From NCBI RefSeq assembly GCF_030405905.1, contig NZ_JASATW010000005.1, forward strand, positions 124,001-188,000: DNA of 64,000 nt, read 5' to 3'. Positions 9,115 to 16,536 of this stretch are shown here, in pieces (the stretch's first letter is position 1; each line of letters starts with the position of its first letter). The notes under the pieces are model-generated. The model was given only the letters and a program-made list of their open reading frames with translations. It did not search any database and was not told the origin of the DNA. A program made the translations under genes and the position numbers. The stretch comes from Sphaerothrix gracilis. GTDB lineage: Bacteria; Cyanobacteriota; Cyanobacteriia; Phormidesmidales; Phormidesmidaceae.

Positions 9115-10104
9115 CTACAGCGCCTTCAGTTTAGAGGCTTGGGCTTGAAAATACTGCTCAATGGCAGCGGCGTCGTCATAGCCCAAGGTGAGTTGCTGGT
9201 AGGCGACTTCTAAGTTGCCGGGAAAGAGATCCTGAAATAGATAGTCTTCGTACTGATCGGGCAGGGGAGTTTGGGCGATCGCTTCTGCCTGTGATAGCTC
9301 CTGAACTTCCCAACTCAGGGCGAAGGCTGCTAGGTCATCGAGGTAGCTGCCGAAAGCGTCGAGGCCAGTGCGGTCGGTGACTGGCCCGTGTCCTGGCAGG
9401 ATACGAGCCGTGCTGTAGTCGGCTGCGAGCTGCTCCAGGGTGGACTGTAGGGTGCGAATATTGCCGTCTGCTAAATAGGGAATCCGCCGGTTGAACACTA
9501 AATCACCCGTCATCAGCACGTCTACGTCAGGCACATAAACAATCAGGTCGGTGCCGCCAGAGTGACCGTCAAACTCGGTGAAATTGACTTGGCGATCGCC
9601 CAGCCAGATTTCGCCCTCGCCGTTGACAATTACGCCGGGGGGCGTAGCATTGGGATCCATCTCCAGATTGCGGCTAAGCATGAACTCGCGGATGGGGCCG
9701 CGCCCTAGAATGGCGTAATCTTTGGCTGCCGCCGCGGCGTTGCCACCGGAGTGATCAAAGTGATAGTGGGTGTTGACGACGTAGCGGATAGGCTGGTCGG
9801 TGAGAGTGGCCACCGTCTCAAACATCAGGTCAGCCAGGTCGTCACTCTGAAACGGATCGACTACCAGTACCCCCTCAGAGCCGATCACAATACCGCCATT
9901 GCAAATTGCCGCGCCCGGATTAGCAGGCGGAAAGTCAGTGCTGGCAATCAGGCCATAAACCCCCTCCCCTAGCTCTCGCAGCGTCAGTTCGGCAGATTCT
10001 AAAGTTGGCTGAGTCTGAGCCGGAGCGGGAGCCTGCAGGCTAATAATGCCTGTGAGGGTAGCCAGAATCAAAACTAGGGCGATCGCCCACTGACGAAGTT
10101 TCAT
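9115..10104 (-). CDS. exported metallo-beta-lactamase-fold hydrolase
   Basis: Protein of 329 aa with a signal peptide (hydrophobic to about residue 25, cleavage near APAPAQ). The zinc motif THYHFDH (near residues 111-117), the following GHSGGTD, the Asp of TGDLVF and the His of LPGHGP are all present, so the dinuclear centre looks intact. It belongs to the broad MBL-fold group of periplasmic hydrolases (lactonase, quinoprotein-relay-like and others); substrate cannot be assigned. ATG at 10104 chosen over a TTG at 10128. It is convergent with the amylase gene, leaving only five bases between the stops. Confidence 0.85.
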   Translation of the reverse strand: MKLRQWAIALVLILATLTGIISLQAPAPAQTQPTLESAELTLRELGEGVYGLIASTDFPPANPGAAICNGGIVIGSEGVLVVDPFQSDDLADLMFETVATLTDQPIRYVVNTHYHFDHSGGNAAAAAKDYAILGRGPIREFMLSRNLEMDPNATPPGVIVNGEGEIWLGDRQVNFTEFDGHSGGTDLIVYVPDVDVLMTGDLVFNRRIPYLADGNIRTLQSTLEQLAADYSTARILPGHGPVTDRTGLDAFGSYLDDLAAFALSWEVQELSQAEAIAQTPLPDQYEDYLFQDLFPGNLEVAYQQLTLGYDDAAAIEQYFQAQASKLKAL

Positions 10105-10221
10105 AGCAGTTCGTTTGACCCAATGCAAAGCGTTCTATACGGATTTGAGCTTGAACTGGTGGCGGCTATGCAGCCTGCTTAAATATTGTCTCTTCGCCTA
10201 ACTATACGGCTGCCTGGCCCT

Positions 10222-10536
10222 TTAGAGCTGATCGTTGGTATAGTTAAACTCCATTTCAATGCCGCCAATAGCCGAAGCCGCCAGGTTGTAAATGACGGCG
10301 GTGATAATACCGCCAATAAAACCAATGATGGCGTAGACAATGGGGATAAAAATAATAGCGCCAATGCCCCCCATCATGCCTGCCATTGGGCTATTGCCGA
10401 CTGAGCTTCCCATCGACAAAGACATCAAAGCAAAGAAAGCACCCAGAATAAATCCAAATACCGCCAGGATTAGAGCCTGAATTTTACCTACGGATAAAAT
10501 ATCTAGGCTTTTAATCATCACTTTGCGACTTGCCAT
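10222..10536 (-). CDS. small Gly/Met-rich membrane protein
   Basis: Conserved-looking 104-aa integral membrane protein: a short basic N-terminus (MASRKVMIKSLDILSVGKIQ), one hydrophobic helix at about 22-48, a Gly/Met-rich loop (MAGMMGGIGA) and a second long hydrophobic stretch to about residue 90. The layout resembles DUF3566-type membrane proteins, but the assignment is tentative. A strong Shine-Dalgarno (AAGGAGCA) lies eight to nine bases before the ATG. No function is evident. Confidence 0.7.
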   Translation of the reverse strand: MASRKVMIKSLDILSVGKIQALILAVFGFILGAFFALMSLSMGSSVGNSPMAGMMGGIGAIIFIPIVYAIIGFIGGIITAVIYNLAASAIGGIEMEFNYTNDQL

Positions 10537-10625
10537 CAGTCTTGCTCCTTAGAAATAAGGTGTCATTTCAGCCAGTCCAGTGTATTCACCTGGCGGGATG
10601 AGAGGGCAAAATTGCAATGTTTCTT

Positions 10626-12155
10626 TTACGTTGCGCTACCTAAGAGCAGTAAGCCAATCATCGTCGCGCCATTCCAGAGGCTGTGCAGCAGCATGGGGGC
10701 CAGCAGGCTGCGCGATCGCGTATAGACAAAGCCTAAAATTGCCCCTAACGTCATCAGCGGTATCACTTCGGACAGGCTGAGGTGAGCCGCCGCAAAAATG
10801 AAGCTGCTGAGCGCGATCGCTCCCCAAACAGGCATATAGCGCGTCAGCGAGGGCAGCAGAAAGCCGCGAAACAAGACCTCTTCAAACAGCGGTGCCGCGA
10901 CGGCGGCGGTCAGGAAAAAGATCAGCAGCGAGATCTGATCGCTCTCTTCCAAAACGGTCTGCAACAGCGGATTTGAGCCACCCTGCCCCTGCCAGAGCTG
11001 CTGATTCAGCACTGAGACGCCAATCATCAGCGGCAGCGCCACCAGGTAACCCCCTAGTCCCCACTTCCACCAGTTACCGTCCCAACGGAAGCGAAACCAG
11101 CCTTGGGGCAGGGGACGATAGCTACGCACCGACAGAAACAAAACACCAATGCCAATGGCCGCCATCAATAAATAGTAAGACATGGCATAGAGCGCCCGGC
11201 CTCGGCTGCCCAACGCCAGAGCATTGATGCCTAATCCGCCCAACAGCAGCGGCAGGAAAATTTGCCCCGTGAAGAAGAAGCCCACGATCAACACCTGCCA
11301 GATAGTTTCTGCCGTCCAGGGGGTTTCCCAGGTCAGTTCTGCATTGTGGGCCAGAATCGCTGTCTTACCGCTGACAAAGCGCTGCACCACCACAAACAGC
11401 AACAAAGCCGCGCCCAGAACACAGCCAATCACGGGCACCGTGCCGATCAGCGCCAGTTTGACCAGGGTTTTTTGGGCCACGACTTGCTCATTTGCCAGTA
11501 GTTGGCTCAAATCGGTTTCCCGTTCCTGCAGCCTGTACAGACGCTCTAGCGCTCGGAAACGAAACCAGCTATCTAAGTTTTGCCGCAGTAGGGGTTCAGC
11601 CGTGGCTGAGGCATCGGCCGGTTGCTGCCATAGTCCGGCTAGCACATCAGCCGTCTCACCCAGCTCTCCGCCAGAATCAGCTAAGTTTTGCCAAGTGGCG
11701 ATCGCCTCTGCCGTCTCCCCTTCCTTCGCTTTCAGCAGGCCCAAACGCAGATCGAGCTGCTGCACTAAGCGCGTCTGCTGTTCAATCGCAGCCTGGAGCT
11801 GACTGGGGCGAGCGGCTGCGGCCTCGGCAACGCTATCAGGCAGAAGTTTAGCAAGCTGAGACTGAGACTGAGAGAGGTTATTTTCGGCCTCTGCTTTGAC
11901 TTCGCTGTACTGCTTCAGCGTGGTTTCAATCGGATTTTTGCCCAGCAGCGCCTGCCTTAGACCTTTGACCTCCGCTGGATCAGCGTCAATCTCTTCGCCC
12001 TGCCACTCTGTTGCCTGTAGCAGCAAATCGGTTTGATAGAGCTGTAAGCGGGTGGTCACCTGGGGCTTATTGAGACTGCTCAGCAAAGAAGACGCAATAG
12101 CGATCGCCACGACTGCGCTCAGTAAAATCAGCACAATCCGTTTAATCAAAGTCAT
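10626..12155 (-). CDS. CPBP-family intramembrane metalloprotease with coiled N-terminal region
   Basis: Membrane protein of about 509 aa. An N-terminal TM anchor (MTLIKRIVLILLSAVV) is followed by a long Gln/Leu-rich helical region (about 30-230) and then about eight TM helices ending in the CPBP (Abi/CAAX-protease-like) domain. The catalytic motif EEVLFRG (near residue 425), the FAAAHLS His motif and the HSLWNG motif are all visible. The family includes prenyl-protein proteases and bacteriocin self-immunity proteins; in cyanobacteria the role is unknown. The frame runs open to 12386, but the extra 77 residues overlap the divergent gene and lack coding character; the ATG at 12155 with AAGAG upstream is preferred. 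Confidence 0.85.
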   Translation of the reverse strand: MTLIKRIVLILLSAVVAIAIASSLLSSLNKPQVTTRLQLYQTDLLLQATEWQGEEIDADPAEVKGLRQALLGKNPIETTLKQYSEVKAEAENNLSQSQSQLAKLLPDSVAEAAAARPSQLQAAIEQQTRLVQQLDLRLGLLKAKEGETAEAIATWQNLADSGGELGETADVLAGLWQQPADASATAEPLLRQNLDSWFRFRALERLYRLQERETDLSQLLANEQVVAQKTLVKLALIGTVPVIGCVLGAALLLFVVVQRFVSGKTAILAHNAELTWETPWTAETIWQVLIVGFFFTGQIFLPLLLGGLGINALALGSRGRALYAMSYYLLMAAIGIGVLFLSVRSYRPLPQGWFRFRWDGNWWKWGLGGYLVALPLMIGVSVLNQQLWQGQGGSNPLLQTVLEESDQISLLIFFLTAAVAAPLFEEVLFRGFLLPSLTRYMPVWGAIALSSFIFAAAHLSLSEVIPLMTLGAILGFVYTRSRSLLAPMLLHSLWNGATMIGLLLLGSAT

Positions 12156-12300
12156 AGCTACTCTTAGCCCTAGGCAAAACCGTTCTGTCGGCATGTTTCT
12201 CTGAGCATTATGACACCGTTTTCTAGTGGTTCCAGGATTGTGTTCTATCAGGTGATGGCAAGCGACCACATCACGGTAGAATCTTGACGGCTGAGCAACC

Positions 12301-12317
12301 GAGAGGATAGACCCCTG
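12301..12317 (+). promoter_or_regulatory. ribosome binding site deciding a CTG start
   Basis: GAGAGGA at 12301-12307 lies seven bases before CTG at 12315-12317. No ATG, GTG or TTG occurs in frame between the upstream stop (TGA at 12285) and a GTG at 12471. Starting at the GTG would delete the first catalytic RHG motif, so the CTG is the best start. Confidence 0.6.
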
Positions 12318-13682
12318 AAAACCCGCGTCGTTCTTGTCCGTCATGGTCAAAGCACTTACAACGCCCAGAGGCGAATTCAAGGCCACTGCGATGATTCTGG
12401 CCTCACCGAGCTGGGCCAGCAGCAGGCCCGTAAAGTTGGCTCGGCTCTGCTAGGCATTCCCTTCCAGGCCGTGTATGCCAGTCCGCTGCAGCGAGCTAGT
12501 CACACTGCCGAACTGATTGTTGAGGTACTGCGATCGCAGACCCCTACAATTCCTAATCCCACCCTGGACGCGGATCTGCGGGAAATCAGCCTGCCCCTGT
12601 GGGAGGGGATGAGCTTCAAGGACGCTGAAGCCCAGTATCCGGCAGAATTTAGGGCCTGGCGATCGCAGCCAGAAACGCTCAAAATGCCCGTTCCAGATGA
12701 CTCTGGCGCAGAGGCAGACTTCTACCCGGTGCGATCGCTATTTGAGCAGGCCCGGCGATTTTGGCAGTTTTTGCTCAGTAAGCATCAGGGGCAGACCGTT
12801 TTGCTGGTGGCTCACAGTGCTATCAACCGCGCCCTGATTGGCACCGCCTTAGATCTTGGCCCAGAACGCCAAAATAGCCTGCATCAGGCCAACTGTGGCA
12901 TCAGTATTTTGAACTTTACAGGTGACTGGGGCGATCCGGTGCAGCTAGAGTCGATGAATATCACCAGCCACATGGGGGAGCCGCTGCCGACTATGCGATC
13001 GCGGCACAAAGGCCCGCGGCTGCTGCTAGTGCGCCACGGCGAAACCGAATGGAATCGACAAAAACGTTTTCAGGGTCAAATTGATATTCCGCTGAATGAG
13101 AACGGCATTGCTCAGGCCGAAAAAGCGGCTGAGTTTCTGAAGTCGATTCGGCTTGACGCGGCTGTTACCAGTCCGCTCCTGCGTCCTAAAGCCACAGCGG
13201 AAGCTATCCTTAAGCACCATCCCCATCTCACTCTGGGGCTAGAAGATCGACTGAAAGAAATTGGGCATGGCGAGTGGGAAGGCAAGCTAGAAGCCGAAAT
13301 CGAGACGGGCTATCCCGGCCTGCTGGCCCAGTGGCAAAGCGCTCCCGAAACCGTGCAGATGCCAGGAGAAGGGGGAGAAAATCTAGAGCAGGTGTGGCAT
13401 AGAGCGATCGCTGGCTGGCAGCAAATTGTCGCTGACCACAGCAATGCCTCTGCCCCCGTGACGGTAATGGTGTCAGCCCACGACGCTGTGAACAAGGCGA
13501 TTTTGTGCCACGTAGTAGGGCTAGGCCCGGATCATTTCTGGTGCTTCAAGCAGGGCAACGGGGCAGTGAGCGTGATTGACTATCCCGATGGCGTTGATAG
13601 CCAGCCCGTGTTGAGCGCTTCTAACATTACCACTCACCTATTCGATAGCATTTTCGATCGCACTGCAGCCGGGGCGCTTTAG
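12315..13682 (+). CDS. two-domain histidine phosphatase (phosphoglycerate mutase-like), CTG start
   Basis: About 455 aa with two tandem histidine-phosphatase domains. Domain 1 starts at the N-terminus with LVRHGQSTYN (catalytic His near residue 10) and has its second His in LVAHSAINRAL. Domain 2 (from about residue 235) has LLVRHGETEWN and VSAHDAVNKAI. This architecture is common in cyanobacteria, where single-domain relatives are phosphoserine or sugar-phosphate phosphatases; the substrate here is unknown. The first domain is complete only if translation begins at the CTG at 12315. The stop is seven bases before the dihydroorotase-like gene, so the two are likely an operon. A true ATG lost by mutation or sequencing error is an alternative. 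Confidence 0.85.
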   Translation: MKTRVVLVRHGQSTYNAQRRIQGHCDDSGLTELGQQQARKVGSALLGIPFQAVYASPLQRASHTAELIVEVLRSQTPTIPNPTLDADLREISLPLWEGMSFKDAEAQYPAEFRAWRSQPETLKMPVPDDSGAEADFYPVRSLFEQARRFWQFLLSKHQGQTVLLVAHSAINRALIGTALDLGPERQNSLHQANCGISILNFTGDWGDPVQLESMNITSHMGEPLPTMRSRHKGPRLLLVRHGETEWNRQKRFQGQIDIPLNENGIAQAEKAAEFLKSIRLDAAVTSPLLRPKATAEAILKHHPHLTLGLEDRLKEIGHGEWEGKLEAEIETGYPGLLAQWQSAPETVQMPGEGGENLEQVWHRAIAGWQQIVADHSNASAPVTVMVSAHDAVNKAILCHVVGLGPDHFWCFKQGNGAVSVIDYPDGVDSQPVLSASNITTHLFDSIFDRTAAGAL

Positions 13683-13689
13683 GCAGTCG

Positions 13690-14943
13690 ATGACCACAAC
13701 GCTGATTCAGCAGGTGCGCGTTCTTGATCCGGTGAGCCAAACGGATCAGATTGCAGACGTTCTGATTGAGGCGGGAGTTTTGCAGGCGATCGCCTCTCAG
13801 TTGCCCTCCTCTGAATCCGCCGAGGTAATAGACGGACGGGGCAAGCTGTTTGCCCCAGGGCTAGTGGACTTGTACAGTCATAGCGGCGAACCGGGGTTTG
13901 AATCGCGTGAAACCCTAAGCTCTCTGCAGCAGGCCGCCGCCGCTGGCGGATTTACCCGCGTGGGGCTGCTGCCCACCACCCAGCCTGTAGCTGACAACCC
14001 AGCCGCGATCGCCCAGCTTAAAACACCCGGCCTGTTTCCCTGGGGAGCGCTGACCGTTGCCGCTCAGGGCCAGCAGATGAGTGATCTCGTCGAGCTGGCT
14101 GCCGCCGACGTAGTGGGTTTCACCGACAATCGCCCGCTCGATCACTGGCTGCTGCTGCGACGGCTGCTGGAATATGCTCAGCCCTTGCAGAAGCCAATTG
14201 CTCTTTGGCCCTGTAGCCAAACTCTGACGGGCGGGGCGGCACGCGAAGGCATAGATGCCCTGCGATTGGGGCTGCCCGGAATACCGGCGATCGCTGAAAC
14301 AACGGCCTTAGCGGCGCTGCTAGAATGCGTTGCTGCAACAGGCACGCCGGTTCATATCATGCGGGTTTCAACGGCCCGCAGCGTGGCGTTGATTGCCCAA
14401 GCTAAGGCAGCCAGATTCCCCATTACGGCCAGTACGACCTGGATGCATCTGCTGTTCAGCACCGCCGATTTAGCAACTTATGACCCAAATCTGCGCCTTG
14501 ATCCGCCTTTAGGCACGCCGGCTGACCAGCAGGCTTTGATTGAGGGAGTACAAACCGGGACAATCGATGCGATCGCGGTTGATCACACTCCCTATACTTA
14601 CGAAGAGAAGACGGTTCCCTTTGCCCTAGCTCCCCCCGGCGTGATTGGTTTAGAGCTGGTCTTGCCTATCCTTTGGCAGCGATTTGTCGCCTCTGGGCAG
14701 TGGTCAGCCCTGCAGCTTTGGGCTAGCCTCAGCCAGCAGCCAGCCAACTGTCTCACCCAGGCACCCCCTACCTTAGCGGTTGACCAGCCTTTGGAGGCTA
14801 TTCTGTTTGAGCCGCAGGTTGCCTGGGCAGTAACCGAAAAGAGGCTGAAATCACTTTCTGCCAACACCCCCTGGCTGGGACAGACCCTAAACGGACGGGT
14901 GCTGCAAAACTGGTCAGGGTTGGGCCGTCAGGCTGGGATCTAA
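13690..14943 (+). CDS. dihydroorotase-like amidohydrolase with degenerate active site
   Basis: Protein of 417 aa in the class I dihydroorotase family. The alignment is clear around HSGEPGFESRETL, AAAAGGFTRVGLLPTTQP, HIMRVSTA and DAIAVDHTPYTYEEK. The catalytic HxHxREPG motif reads YSHSGEPG: the first metal-binding His is Tyr and the substrate-binding Arg is Gly, and the MPNT motif is LPTT. This resembles the non-catalytic dihydroorotases (PyrC') that serve as structural partners of aspartate transcarbamoylase. Many cyanobacterial copies carry the annotation dihydroorotase, so pyrimidine synthesis remains the likely context but catalysis is doubtful. Downstream member of the phosphatase operon. 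Confidence 0.85.
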   Translation: MTTTLIQQVRVLDPVSQTDQIADVLIEAGVLQAIASQLPSSESAEVIDGRGKLFAPGLVDLYSHSGEPGFESRETLSSLQQAAAAGGFTRVGLLPTTQPVADNPAAIAQLKTPGLFPWGALTVAAQGQQMSDLVELAAADVVGFTDNRPLDHWLLLRRLLEYAQPLQKPIALWPCSQTLTGGAAREGIDALRLGLPGIPAIAETTALAALLECVAATGTPVHIMRVSTARSVALIAQAKAARFPITASTTWMHLLFSTADLATYDPNLRLDPPLGTPADQQALIEGVQTGTIDAIAVDHTPYTYEEKTVPFALAPPGVIGLELVLPILWQRFVASGQWSALQLWASLSQQPANCLTQAPPTLAVDQPLEAILFEPQVAWAVTEKRLKSLSANTPWLGQTLNGRVLQNWSGLGRQAGI

Positions 14944-15169
14944 GTTGCTGACGGATACAGCAAATAAACCGATCTGTGCTAGCTGCTATAGCGGCAAGGC
15001 CGAAAGCCTGAGAAATACGCCGCAATCTCCAGCTTCTATCGGCAATCTCTGGTTTATGTAGCAAAATGCATCCAAATTAGCCTTGAATCCGTAATACTCT
15101 TAGAACTTGGCCGCAATGGATGCGGATCGGTTCTGTTCACCTTTAGAGTTATCAAAGCATTAGCTGGAC

Positions 15170-15700
15170 ATGAAAAATATGCAGAAAAAAATGCAAACTT
15201 TTGGCCTTGTCGGCGGCACTCTGGCGCTAGCATTTGGCGTCGGGCACGTTGCTCGCGCGGGGCATACCAATACGCTGCTGTCAGCAGACTTAGATGGCAG
15301 TGCGGTTGTTGGCAGTGCTGCTATCAGTGACGAAATAGTTGGAGATATTACTGGTACAGGCGAGGCTTATGTCTTCGGCATTGATGGAGATGAAACGACC
15401 CTCTGCTACACCCTGGAAGTCGCCGGGATCCAGCTTGTGCCTGTGGGTGAAGGCATAGCCGCGCACATCCATGAAGGGGCAATGGGCGAAAATGGCTCCG
15501 TTGTAGCTGCCCTGGCTGGCCCTGAGGATGGCAATGCCGCTGACTGCCTGACTGAGGGAGAAGAAGGCAAATTTCCGACTGGGGAAGCCGGTATTGTTCA
15601 GCGCATCCTGGACAACCCTGACGACTTCTACGTTCAGGTTCACAATCCGCAGTATCCGGACGGAGCAATTCGAGGACAGCTGGCAGGAACGCACCACTAA
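15170..15700 (+). CDS. secreted CHRD-domain protein
   Basis: Exported 176-aa protein. A signal peptide (hydrophobic 10-30, ending VARAG) is followed by a single CHRD domain (chordin-type, PF07452), recognised by AHIHEGAMGENGSVVAAL and the C-terminal DDFYVQVHNPQYPDGAIRGQ. CHRD domains are beta-rich and extracellular; bacterial functions are unknown. Three further in-frame ATG codons near the start make the exact N-terminus uncertain. Confidence 0.88.
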   Translation: MKNMQKKMQTFGLVGGTLALAFGVGHVARAGHTNTLLSADLDGSAVVGSAAISDEIVGDITGTGEAYVFGIDGDETTLCYTLEVAGIQLVPVGEGIAAHIHEGAMGENGSVVAALAGPEDGNAADCLTEGEEGKFPTGEAGIVQRILDNPDDFYVQVHNPQYPDGAIRGQLAGTHH

Positions 15701-15747
15701 GCTCGCTGCTTGGCTACCGCTCTGCTTTTCATTAGGTTCGCTCGGCT

Positions 15748-15775
15748 GCGCCACAGGACGTTGCTCCCGTGGCGC
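15748..15775 (+). repeat. GC-rich stem-loop after the CHRD gene
   Basis: GCGCCAC (15748-15754) pairs with GTGGCGC (15769-15775) around a 14-nt loop, about 50 bases beyond the CHRD stop. No T-run follows, so it may be a weak or Rho-assisted terminator or a 3' stabilising structure. Confidence 0.35.
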
Positions 15776-15903
15776 GATCGCCCTGTTGGTAAAGGCTAAA
15801 TCAGCTCAGCTTGTTGCCCGCTATGGCCAGCAGCTCTCACCTAGCTGTAGGCGGCCTGCTTACCAAAATTTTCTGCTGCCCATGTTGCAGTCGGTAACGA
15901 AAG

Positions 15904-16149
15904 TTAAGCGGTTGCCGAAGTCGTGACGGCTTTGCTGCTGCGCTGCTGCGTTTCATGAGGTTCTAGGTGATAGCCCAAGACCTGAACACCCTTGCAGAAA
16001 ACCCCTAGCTTTGGGTGCATTTCAAAGGCGGGCTTTTTCTTTTGCGCCCATTCTTGCTCAGTGAAAATGAGAAAACGCTGATTGCCGCGAGCTAATCGAA
16101 CTGGGATCCGGCGACTGCGAGAAACTAATGTGTGAGTTGGCGTAAACAT
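15904..16149 (-). CDS. small conserved hypothetical protein (81 aa)
   Basis: Basic protein of 81 aa without signal peptide or TM segment; the core reads like a compact beta-rich fold (RIPVRLARGNQRFLIFTE, then GVFCKGVQVLGYHLEPH). AAGG lies six to seven bases before the ATG. I do not recognise a named family. The gene is convergent with the CHRD gene and divergent from clpC. Confidence 0.6.
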   Translation of the reverse strand: MFTPTHTLVSRSRRIPVRLARGNQRFLIFTEQEWAQKKKPAFEMHPKLGVFCKGVQVLGYHLEPHETQQRSSKAVTTSATA

Positions 16150-16536
16150 GACTAACCTTGACGCTTCAATTTTTGACCTCTAAAAGCCCTGAAGATAGGG
16201 CAACGTAGCCCCTCAGCTTCACCGGGCTGCATTTGTGTGAATTCAAGTTAACAGATAATGTTAAATTGTGTAAATACTTCTCAGGTAGGACGTAACCTGT
16301 GCTGAAAAGCGATCGCTCAGTAAGTTTGTAAAAAACTCCGCAAATCCTGACCCTACTCGCCTTGCTTCGGCTCTCCTCACTGCCAATTGCCCACATTTAT
16401 CGTTACATTGACAATCAAGACAGGAAATATAAGTTAACAGGTTTCATGACGGCGTTGAAGACAATGCAATCAACAGCGCTTCTTACAGCTCTCAAAGGAT
16501 GCGAGAGCTTACACATTCTGGTAGAGGATAGACAAC
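16150..16536. other. clpC upstream region with leader hairpin
   Basis: About 390 non-coding bases that must hold the clpC promoter. A TTGACA at 16408-16413 is followed at 14 bases by TATAAG, a short-spaced and therefore uncertain sigma70-type pair. AGCTCTC (16487-16493) and GAGAGCT (16503-16509) form a 7-bp hairpin just upstream of the ribosome binding site (GAGGAT) and could tune translation. No CIRCE element was seen. Confidence 0.4.

Noticed and set aside
11224..11802. Long plus-strand reading frame opposite the CPBP protease gene
   Set aside because: Its Ser/Cys/Arg-rich sequence is the antisense shadow of a clear conserved protein.
12156..12386. 77-residue N-terminal extension of the CPBP protease
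   Set aside because: It overlaps the start of the divergent phosphatase, lacks protein-like character and precedes a good TM-anchor start at 12155.
15594..15926. 110-aa plus-strand frame overlapping the CHRD gene end
   Set aside because: It overlaps the well-supported CHRD frame and has low-complexity, Arg/Ser-rich content.
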